Source: Mxb001 sp964537955
GTDB lineage: Bacteria > Actinomycetota > Actinomycetes > S36-B12
Direction of reading: 5' to 3'
NCBI GenBank assembly: GCA_964537955.1
Contig: CAZICY010000053.1
Coordinates: 1 to 9,679 of the forward strand
Length of the DNA: 9,679 bases
The position numbers and the translations under genes were made by a program. The notes below the pieces were generated by a model. The model was not told the origin of the DNA and ran no database searches. It saw nothing but the letters and a program-made list of their open reading frames with translations. Position 1 is the first letter of the stretch, and each line of letters opens with the position of its first letter. Positions 1-5,287 of this stretch are shown piece after piece.

Positions 1-109
1 CCACTGGTCCGGGTCCGCCCGGATACATCGCGCACCCACCCCGCCAGGGGAGGGCCGTCGGTCCCGGCTCGCCGGGATGGCCCGACCGGGTGCCAGGAGC
101 CGCCGCCAA

Positions 110-149
110 CCGGCGTCGGCATGGAACCGACAGCGGTCGGCACAGCCGG
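110..149 (+). promoter_or_regulatory. nested and alternative stem-loops in the rpsB leader
   Basis: CCGGC at 110-114 can pair with GCCGG at 145-149. Inside, CCGAC at 127-131 can pair either with GTCGG at 115-119 or with GTCGG at 136-140, so the two inner hairpins exclude each other. The two GTCGG elements are part of a 7-base direct repeat GTCGGCA (115-121 and 136-142) spaced 21 bases apart. The structure ends 8 bases before the AAGGAG ribosome-binding site of rpsB. A regulatory role is inference from position; high GC makes chance stems common. Confidence 0.3.
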
Positions 150-157
150 CCGCGCCC

Positions 158-163
158 AAGGAG
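158..163 (+). promoter_or_regulatory. rpsB ribosome-binding site
   Basis: AAGGAG lies 6 bases before the ATG at 170. This near-consensus site decides the rpsB start against the upstream ATG codons at 77 (same frame) and 121 (other frame). Confidence 0.85.
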
Positions 164-169
164 TGCCCC

Positions 170-994
170 ATGGCCGTCGTCACGATGCGCCAGCTGCTCG
201 AGAGCGGTGTCCACTTCGGACACCAGACCCGACGCTGGAATCCCAAGATGAAGCGCTTCATCTTCACCGAGCGCAATGGCATCTACATCATCGACCTGCA
301 GCAGTCGTTGTCCTACATCGACAACGCCTATGAGTTCGTCAAGGAGACCGTCGCCCGCGGCGGCACGATCCTCTTCGTCGGCACCAAGAAGCAGGCCCAG
401 GAGCCCATCGCCCAGCAGGCGACTCGCGTCGGCATGCCCTACGTCAACCAGCGCTGGCTCGGCGGCATGCTCACCAACTTCAACACGGTGCACAAGCGGC
501 TGCAGCGACTCAAGGAGCTGGAGGGTCTTGAGACCGATCCGGCCGCGGCGGGCATGACCAAGAAGGAGCTCCTCGTGCTCGATCGCGAGCGCGTCAAGCT
601 CGACCGCACGCTCGGCGGCATTCGCGACATGGCGAAGCTGCCCAGCGCCGTGTGGGTCATCGACTCCAACAAGGAGCACATCGCGGTCGGCGAGGCCAAG
701 AAGCTCGGCATCCCGGTGATCTCGATCCTCGACACCAACTGCGATCCCGACGACATCGACTTCCCGATCCCGGGCAACGACGACGCGATCCGCAGCGTCA
801 CCCTGCTCACCCGCGTGATTGCGGATGCCGTGGCGGAGGGCCTCATCGCTCGCGCGGGCCGCGCCGCAGCCGCTGATGGCGATGCCGTCGAGGTCATCGT
901 CGAGGAGCCGCTGGCCGAGTGGGAGCAGGAGCTCCTGGCTGGCGGCGGCGCGATCGAGGCCACTGCCATCACCACCACCGAGACCGAGGGATAG
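170..994 (+). CDS. rpsB: 30S ribosomal protein S2
   Basis: S2 is a small-subunit ribosomal protein on the solvent side between head and body, needed for S1 association and initiation. The product is 274 residues. It starts MAVVTMRQLLESGVHFGHQT, has the RRWNPKMKRFIF segment, the QRWLGGMLTNF block at about 94-104, a coiled-coil insertion at about 105-150, and the S2 signature around PSAVWVIDSNKEHIAVGEA at 158-176. Residues from about 230 form an acidic, Ala/Glu-rich tail of the type seen in actinobacterial S2. The ATG at 170 is chosen over the same-frame ATG at 77 because AAGGAG precedes it and the family N-terminus begins there; the 31 upstream residues are low-complexity and match no S2 sequence I know. 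tsf follows after 2 bases, the usual rpsB-tsf operon. Confidence 0.98.
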   Translation: MAVVTMRQLLESGVHFGHQTRRWNPKMKRFIFTERNGIYIIDLQQSLSYIDNAYEFVKETVARGGTILFVGTKKQAQEPIAQQATRVGMPYVNQRWLGGMLTNFNTVHKRLQRLKELEGLETDPAAAGMTKKELLVLDRERVKLDRTLGGIRDMAKLPSAVWVIDSNKEHIAVGEAKKLGIPVISILDTNCDPDDIDFPIPGNDDAIRSVTLLTRVIADAVAEGLIARAGRAAAADGDAVEVIVEEPLAEWEQELLAGGGAIEATAITTTETEG

Positions 995-996
995 GG

Positions 997-1815
997 ATGT
1001 CGACGATCACGGCAGCCGACGTCAAGAAGCTCCGCGACCTCACCGGCGCGGGCATGATGGAGTGCAAGAAGGCCCTGGAGGAATCCGGCGGCGACATCGA
1101 CAAGGCCATCGAGTCCCTGCGCATCTCCGGTGCGGCCAAGGCGGCCAAGCGCGGAGCGGAGCGCACCGCGGGCAACGGCCTGGTCGTCTCCCAGGACAAC
1201 GTCATGGTCGAGCTCCTGTGCGAGACCGACTTCGTCGCCAAGAGCGAGGACTTCCAGGCTCTCGCGGGCACGATCGTGGCCACCGCGTCCCAGCTGCAGG
1301 TCGGCGATCAGGCGACCCTGGCGCAGCAGATGATGACCGATGGCCGCACCGTCGACCAGGCGATCTCCGACCTCGCCGGGATCATCGGCGAGAAGCTCGA
1401 GCTCGGTCGCGTCGCCATGCTCACGGCGCCGGTCGCCGTCTACATGCACAAGCGCGCCTCTGACCTGCCCCCGCAGGTCGGCGTCATGGTGTCCTACACC
1501 GGTAGCGAGGAGGACGCCCGCAACGCCGCCATGCAGGTCGCAGCCATGCGCCCGACCTACGTCACGCGTGACGAGGTGCCCGCAGACGTCGTCGACAACG
1601 AGCGTCGCATCGCCGAGGCCACGGCCAAGGAGGAGGGCAAGCCCGAGGCGGCGCTGCCCAAGATCGTCGAGGGGCGCCTCCAGGGCTTCTTCAAGGAGTC
1701 GGTCCTGCTCGAGCAGCCCTCCGTCATCGACAGCAAGAAGACCGTCGGCCAGGTCCTCGCGGATGCCGGGACCACGGTGACTGCCTTCGCCCGCTTCGAG
1801 GTCGGGCAGGGCTGA
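997..1815 (+). CDS. tsf: translation elongation factor Ts
   Basis: EF-Ts is the guanine-nucleotide exchange factor that releases GDP from EF-Tu in the cytoplasm. The product is 272 residues, normal for the full-length bacterial form. Residues 1-50 are the N-terminal UBA-like domain (ITAADVKKLRDLTGAGMMECKKAL). The TDFVAK motif at 77-82 is the EF-Tu contact in the core domain; a second core subdomain and coiled-coil hairpin follow (HKR at 151-153, VAAMRPTYVTRDEVP at 181-195). The C-terminal module keeps the KTVGQVLADAG segment at 248-258. The start is set by GAGGG at 986-990, inside the last codons of rpsB, 6 bases before ATG. Translation is probably coupled to rpsB. A 51-base gap separates its stop from pyrH. 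Confidence 0.98.
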   Translation: MSTITAADVKKLRDLTGAGMMECKKALEESGGDIDKAIESLRISGAAKAAKRGAERTAGNGLVVSQDNVMVELLCETDFVAKSEDFQALAGTIVATASQLQVGDQATLAQQMMTDGRTVDQAISDLAGIIGEKLELGRVAMLTAPVAVYMHKRASDLPPQVGVMVSYTGSEEDARNAAMQVAAMRPTYVTRDEVPADVVDNERRIAEATAKEEGKPEAALPKIVEGRLQGFFKESVLLEQPSVIDSKKTVGQVLADAGTTVTAFARFEVGQG

Positions 1816-1833
1816 ACCCCCGGGACCTGCGCA

Positions 1834-1861
1834 CGACCGACAGGCCGGGACGCTACGGTCG
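1834..1861 (+). other. small hairpin in the tsf-pyrH gap
   Basis: CGACCG at 1834-1839 is complementary to CGGTCG at 1856-1861, giving a 6-bp stem with a 16-base loop. The right arm overlaps the putative pyrH -10 box. There is no T-run, so termination is unlikely. It could be a partial attenuator between tsf and pyrH, or chance in GC-rich DNA. Confidence 0.25.
1854..1859 (+). promoter_or_regulatory. putative -10 box for a leaderless pyrH transcript
   Basis: TACGGT matches the actinobacterial TAnnnT -10 pattern and is followed by 7 bases and then the ATG at 1867, so transcription would begin at or next to the start codon. No -35 hexamer is evident. The ATG has no properly spaced Shine-Dalgarno site. 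The same layout recurs before rlmN, the acyl-CoA ligase and the gene at 9609. Confidence 0.5.
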
Positions 1862-1866
1862 GGGCC

Positions 1867-2721
1867 ATGGGAGGGCCGGTGTCTGAGGGCGGGGAGTCCC
1901 GACAGGGCGTGCCCCGTCCGTCCGCCGGGCTGGTCCAGCCGTCGCTCGAGGGAACGATCGACACCTGGCCCGAGGCGCCCGAGGGCGGATGGGACCGCGT
2001 GCTGCTCAAGCTCTCGGGCGAGGCCTTCGCGGGCGACGGCGATCTGGGTGTCGACCCCGATGTCGTGCAGTCCATAGCCCGCCAAATCGCGGGAGTGGTG
2101 CGCTCGGGCACGGAGGTGGCCGTCGTCATCGGCGGCGGCAACTACTTCCGCGGCGCTCAGTTGTCCCAGCGCGGCATGGACCGGGCGCGCGCGGACTACA
2201 TGGGGATGCTCGGCACCGTCATGAACTGCCTGGCGCTCCAGGACTTCCTCGAGAAGCAGGGCGTCGAGACGCGGGTGCAGACGGCGATCACCATGGGACA
2301 GGTGGCGGAGGCCTACGTCCCGCGCAGGGCCATCCGCCACCTCGAGAAGGGTCGCGTGGTCATCTTCGGCGCGGGCCTGGGGGCCCCCTACTTCTCCACC
2401 GACAGCACGGCCGCGCAGCGCGCCCTGGAGATCGGCGCGCGGATCGTCCTCATGGCCAAGGCGGTGGACGGAATCTACGACGCCGATCCGCGCACGCACC
2501 CCGACGCCCGGCGCTTCGAGCGTCTGTCCTACGACGACGTGCTCGCGCGCGACCTCAAGGTCGCTGACGCAACGGCCATCAGCCTGTGCCGCGACAACGA
2601 CATGCCACTCCTCGTCTTCGACCTTCTCGTCGAGGGCAACATCGCCCGCGCCGTGCGAGGTGAGAGGATCGGGACGCTGGTGACGCGCACCGATGGAGAC
2701 TCCGGGAAGGACAGGACGTGA
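1867..2721 (+). CDS. pyrH: UMP kinase
   Basis: Bacterial UMP kinase phosphorylates UMP to UDP with ATP, feeding UTP and CTP pools; it is a hexamer of the amino-acid-kinase fold. The product is 284 residues. The core begins at about 44 with RVLLKLSGEAF (Lys48 in the phosphate-binding motif), followed by VVIGGGNYFRG at 87-96, ARADYMGMLGTVMN at 107-120, the GAG...PYFSTDSTAAQRA stretch at 168-186, AKAVDGIYDADP at 198-208 and a C-terminal NIARAVRGERIGT. The first 43 residues, rich in Gly, Pro and Glu, are an extension absent from E. coli PyrH but comparable to the one I recall in mycobacteria. The start is uncertain: ATG 1867 fits a leaderless transcript, whereas GTG 1879 has GGGAGGG three bases upstream and would give 280 residues. 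Its TGA overlaps the frr GTG. Confidence 0.96.
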   Translation: MGGPVSEGGESRQGVPRPSAGLVQPSLEGTIDTWPEAPEGGWDRVLLKLSGEAFAGDGDLGVDPDVVQSIARQIAGVVRSGTEVAVVIGGGNYFRGAQLSQRGMDRARADYMGMLGTVMNCLALQDFLEKQGVETRVQTAITMGQVAEAYVPRRAIRHLEKGRVVIFGAGLGAPYFSTDSTAAQRALEIGARIVLMAKAVDGIYDADPRTHPDARRFERLSYDDVLARDLKVADATAISLCRDNDMPLLVFDLLVEGNIARAVRGERIGTLVTRTDGDSGKDRT

Positions 2722-3284
2722 GCGAGCAGGTCGACGAGATCCTCCTCGAGGCCGAGGAGAAGATGGAGAAGGCCGTCGAGGTTGCGCGCGATGACTTCTC
2801 CACGATCCGCACCGGGCGCGCCAACCCGGCGATGTTCGCCAAGGTCATGGTCGACTACTACGGCACCTTGACACCCGTCAACCAGCTCGCCTCCTTCGCG
2901 TCGCCCGAGGCTCGCATGATGATCGTGACGCCCTACGACAAGAGCTCCCTCGCGGCCATAGAGAAGGCCATCCGCGATTCCGACCTCGGCGTCAACCCGA
3001 CCAACGACGGCAGCATCATTCGCGTCGTCCTCCCTGCTCTCACCGAGGAGCGTCGCAAGGAGTACATCAAGGTCGCCCGGCAGAAGGCAGAGGATGCCCG
3101 CATCTCGGTGCGCAACATCCGGCGCCATGCCAAGGAGGCCATGGAGAAGATGGTCAAGGACCACGAGGTCGGCGAGGACGACGTCAAGCGCGGCGAGAAG
3201 CACCTCGAGGAGGTCACGCACAAGACCGTCGCCCACATCGACGAGATCCTCAAGCACAAGGAAGCCGAGCTCCTCGAGGTCTAG
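2718..3284 (+). CDS. frr: ribosome recycling factor
   Basis: RRF acts with EF-G to split post-termination ribosomes into subunits. The product is 188 residues, typical for the family. It opens with a helical segment (ILLEAEEKMEKAVEVARDDFSTIRTGRANPAMF), continues through the beta domain with VDYYGTLTPVNQLASF, and ends with the long helices carrying LTEERRKEYIKVARQKAEDARISVRNIRR and a charged C-terminus. The start is GTG at 2718, four bases overlapping the pyrH stop (GTGA), with GGGAAGG at 2704-2710 as ribosome-binding site. The overlap implies translational coupling to pyrH. The stop is 3 bases before the cdsA ATG. Confidence 0.98.
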   Translation: MSEQVDEILLEAEEKMEKAVEVARDDFSTIRTGRANPAMFAKVMVDYYGTLTPVNQLASFASPEARMMIVTPYDKSSLAAIEKAIRDSDLGVNPTNDGSIIRVVLPALTEERRKEYIKVARQKAEDARISVRNIRRHAKEAMEKMVKDHEVGEDDVKRGEKHLEEVTHKTVAHIDEILKHKEAELLEV

Positions 3285-3287
3285 TCG

Positions 3288-4139
3288 ATGACCGAGACCC
3301 CTGGGGCGCAGGATCCGGCTCCCACCCCTAGTCGCGCGGGGCGCAACCTGCCCGCGGCCATTGCCTCAGGAGTCGTGCTCGCGCTCCTCGTCGTCGTGAG
3401 TCTGGTGTGGATCCCGTGGCTCTTCGGCGTCCTCGCCGCGGCAGCCCTCTGCCTGGCGATCCACGAGCTCACGACGGCCTTCGCCGTCGCCGGCATCCGC
3501 GTGGCGCGCACGCCCGTCTACGCCACGACGCTCGTGGGCATGGCGGCGGCGTACGTCTGGGGCACGGAGGCGCTCCTGGTCACGATCGGGGCCGGTGTCG
3601 TCGCGGTGCTCATCTGGCGCATCCGCCGGGGGACCGATGGCTACCTTCGCGATGCGAGCGCAAGCGTCTTCCTGCTCGGCTACATCTCGCTCATGGCGGG
3701 CTTCGCCATGCTCATGCTCGCCGCCCCCGACGGCCCCTGGCGCATTGTCGTCTTCATCCTGCTCACCATCGGCAACGACATCGGCGGGTATGCCACCGGA
3801 GTGCTCTTCGGCCGTCACGCCATCGCTCCTCAGGTCAGTCCCAAGAAGTCCTGGGAGGGGTTCGCCGGCTCGCTGGTGGTGCAGTGCCTCATCGGCGTCG
3901 CGGCGTTCATCTGGGTGTTCCAGGCTCCGTGGTGGCAGGGGCTCATCATGGGCGCCGTCCTCACGGTCACCGCGACGGCGGGAGACTTCGTCGAGAGCGC
4001 CATCAAGCGCGATATCGGCGTCAAGGACATGGGCAGCCTGCTGCCCGGCCACGGCGGGATCATGGACCGCCTCGACTCCCTGGTCATCAACGCCTTCGCC
4101 GCCTGGGCGCTCTTCGCGCTCTTCCTCGGCCAGGGCTGA
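3288..4139 (+). CDS. cdsA: phosphatidate cytidylyltransferase (CDP-diacylglycerol synthase)
   Basis: CdsA converts phosphatidate and CTP to CDP-diacylglycerol, the precursor of all bacterial glycerophospholipids, in the cytoplasmic membrane. The product is 283 residues. A short Pro-rich cytoplasmic N-terminus (1-20) is followed by hydrophobic segments at about 22-45, 46-70, 77-91, 94-110, 126-146, 151-169, 194-213 and 216-232, plus a last one at 265-281. The family signature is intact at 237-263, starting SAIKRDIGVKDMG and ending HGGIMDRLD, with the metal- and substrate-binding Lys and Asp residues. GNDIGGYATG at 162-171 and SPKKSWEGF at 184-192 are also conserved family blocks. The ATG has GAGG at 3276-3279, 8 bases upstream, within the end of frr, so it belongs to the same operon. 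Another prenyl/lipid cytidylyltransferase is unlikely given the full signature. Confidence 0.96.
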   Translation: MTETPGAQDPAPTPSRAGRNLPAAIASGVVLALLVVVSLVWIPWLFGVLAAAALCLAIHELTTAFAVAGIRVARTPVYATTLVGMAAAYVWGTEALLVTIGAGVVAVLIWRIRRGTDGYLRDASASVFLLGYISLMAGFAMLMLAAPDGPWRIVVFILLTIGNDIGGYATGVLFGRHAIAPQVSPKKSWEGFAGSLVVQCLIGVAAFIWVFQAPWWQGLIMGAVLTVTATAGDFVESAIKRDIGVKDMGSLLPGHGGIMDRLDSLVINAFAAWALFALFLGQG

Positions 4140-4142
4140 TGC

Positions 4143-4148
4143 GACACT
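4143..4148 (+). promoter_or_regulatory. putative extended -10 box for a leaderless rlmN transcript
   Basis: GACACT lies just after the cdsA stop, preceded by TGC (an extended -10 arrangement) and followed by 6 bases and the rlmN ATG at 4155. The match to TAnnnT is imperfect at the first base. There is no Shine-Dalgarno site within the normal distance; the nearest AGGG (4132-4135) is 19 bases upstream. Leaderless initiation is therefore plausible but unproven. Confidence 0.4.
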
Positions 4149-4154
4149 GGTCTC

Positions 4155-5258
4155 ATGCCCGCGCCCGGTGAGCTCACCCTCGAGGCGCCCCGCAGGGGGC
4201 GCCCCCCTGTGCACCTGGCCGACCTCGACATGGCCGGTCGCCGGGAGGCGATGACGGACTTGGGGCTGCCGGCCTTCCGCGCCGACCAAGCATCGCGGCA
4301 CTACTTCGGGAGGCTGGAGCCCGACGCTTCGACGTGGACCGACTTCAGCCCGTCCGATCGCGACCGCGTCGCCGAGGCCCTCCTGCCGGACCTGCTCACT
4401 CCGGTGCGCGAGATGTCGTGCGACGACGGGGCGACCGTCAAGATGCTGTGGAAGCTCCACGACGGCTCGCGCGTGGAGTCGGTCCTCATGGGGTATCGCG
4501 ATCGGGTGACCATCTGCGTCTCCAGCCAGGCGGGGTGCGGGATGAACTGCCCCTTCTGCGCCACCGGACAGGCCGGCCTCACGCGCAACCTGTCGACGGC
4601 CGAGATCGTCGCGCAGGTCATCGCAGGGTCCCGACTGGTGCGGTCCGGCGACTTCCCCGGGAGCCGCGACCGGGTGAGCAACGTCGTCTTCATGGGCATG
4701 GGGGAGCCGCTTGCCAACTACCGATCCTTGATGGGCGCGATCCATCGGATGGTCGATCCCCTCCCCGAGGGGCTGGGCATGTCGGCGAGGGGCATCACCG
4801 TCTCCACCGTCGGCCTGGTCCCGCGCATGCGCGAACTCGCGACCGAGGGCCTGCCCCTGCGCCTCGCCGTCTCGCTGCATGCCCCCGACGACGAGCTCCG
4901 CGACACCCTGGTGCCCATCAACACGCGATATCCCGTCTCCGAGGTCCTCGACGCGGCGTGGCACTACGCCGACGTGACCGGCAGGCGCGTGAGCATCGAG
5001 TACGCCCTCATCAAGGACGTCAACGATCAGCGCTGGCGCGCAGAGCTGCTCGCCAGGCGCCTGCGCGGACACCTCGTGCATGTCAACCTCATCCCGCTCA
5101 ACCCCACCCCGGGATCGGCCTGGACTGCTTCCGAGCCCGAGGACGAGCGCGCCTTCGTGCGTGCGCTCCAGGAGGCGGGCGTCCCCGTGACGGTGCGCGA
5201 CACCCGGGGCCGCGAGATCGACGGGGCCTGCGGGCAGCTTGCCGCCGCGACCCCCTGA
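4155..5258 (+). CDS. rlmN: 23S rRNA (A2503-C2)/tRNA (A37-C2) methyltransferase RlmN
   Basis: RlmN is a radical-SAM enzyme that methylates C2 of A2503 in 23S rRNA and A37 in some tRNAs. The product is 367 residues. The N-terminal accessory domain begins after a Pro-rich lead and has RPPVHLADLD at 17-26. The 4Fe-4S motif CGMNCPFC provides Cys128, Cys132 and Cys135. Cys121 and Cys359 (in the GACGQLA end) occupy the positions of E. coli Cys118 and Cys355, the pair that handles the methyl-transfer intermediate. GMGEPLANY at 181-189, SLHAPDD at 240-246 and IPLNPTPG at 313-320 are family blocks. All expected catalytic residues are therefore present, which fits RlmN; the antibiotic-resistance paralogue Cfr is unlikely from the housekeeping context and close mycobacterial-type similarity. 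It lies 15 bases after cdsA. Confidence 0.97.
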   Translation: MPAPGELTLEAPRRGRPPVHLADLDMAGRREAMTDLGLPAFRADQASRHYFGRLEPDASTWTDFSPSDRDRVAEALLPDLLTPVREMSCDDGATVKMLWKLHDGSRVESVLMGYRDRVTICVSSQAGCGMNCPFCATGQAGLTRNLSTAEIVAQVIAGSRLVRSGDFPGSRDRVSNVVFMGMGEPLANYRSLMGAIHRMVDPLPEGLGMSARGITVSTVGLVPRMRELATEGLPLRLAVSLHAPDDELRDTLVPINTRYPVSEVLDAAWHYADVTGRRVSIEYALIKDVNDQRWRAELLARRLRGHLVHVNLIPLNPTPGSAWTASEPEDERAFVRALQEAGVPVTVRDTRGREIDGACGQLAAATP

Positions 5259-5274
5259 CTGCGCAGGCGTGCGC

Positions 5275-5280
5275 TAGCGT
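5275..5280 (+). promoter_or_regulatory. putative -10 box for a leaderless ligase transcript
   Basis: TAGCGT fits TAnnnT and is followed by 7 bases and the ATG at 5288. The 29-base rlmN-ligase gap has no Shine-Dalgarno site at a usable distance. This would start a separate transcription unit covering the ligase and the CoA-transferase, independent of the housekeeping genes. No -35 hexamer at normal spacing was recognised. Confidence 0.5.
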
Positions 5281-5287
5281 CACCGCT

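Larger units (their letters stand above)
1..169 (+). promoter_or_regulatory. rpsB leader region, GC-rich, with several hairpins
   Basis: No gene is supported here; the region lies between the window edge and the rpsB start. It contains short perfect stems: CCGGG/CCCGG at 9-13/18-22 around a TCCG loop, extendable by T8-A23 and a G-T pair; CCCGG/CCGGG at 63-67/72-76; and a nested set at 110-149 listed separately. None has a T-tract, so none is a convincing intrinsic terminator. I see no clear -35/-10 pair; the AT-richer spot at 23-28 does not fit TAnnnT. The rpsB promoter may lie here or upstream of the window. Other bacteria control rpsB-tsf through S2 binding its own leader, but nothing here proves that. 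Confidence 0.4.

Noticed and set aside
7..24. GC-rich hairpin as a terminator of the preceding gene
   Set aside because: No T-tract follows the stem, and the preceding gene is outside the window, so termination cannot be supported.
77..169. Upstream in-frame extension of rpsB from ATG 77
   Set aside because: The added 31 residues are unlike any S2 N-terminus, and AAGGAG points to ATG 170.
919..996. Upstream in-frame extension of tsf
   Set aside because: Would overlap rpsB by 76 bases; EF-Ts begins at MSTITAADVK with its own ribosome-binding site.
439..2499. 686-residue open frame on the minus strand
   Set aside because: Lies antisense to rpsB, tsf and pyrH, all clearly real. The translation is Arg/Asp/His/Gly-rich with no recognisable domain, as expected from antisense frames of GC-rich genes.
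3366..5081. 571-residue open frame on the minus strand
   Set aside because: Antisense to cdsA and rlmN; composition is low-complexity and matches no family. High GC removes stop codons from this frame.
4155..5258. RlmN as a Cfr-type antibiotic resistance methyltransferase
   Set aside because: The context between cdsA and metabolic genes, the RlmN-type N-terminus and the whole-length likeness to actinobacterial RlmN favour the housekeeping enzyme.
4334..5287. Upstream in-frame extension of the ligase through rlmN (318 codons)
   Set aside because: The extension is an out-of-frame reading of rlmN with no domain. The family N-terminus begins near the ATG at 5288, which follows a promoter-like box.
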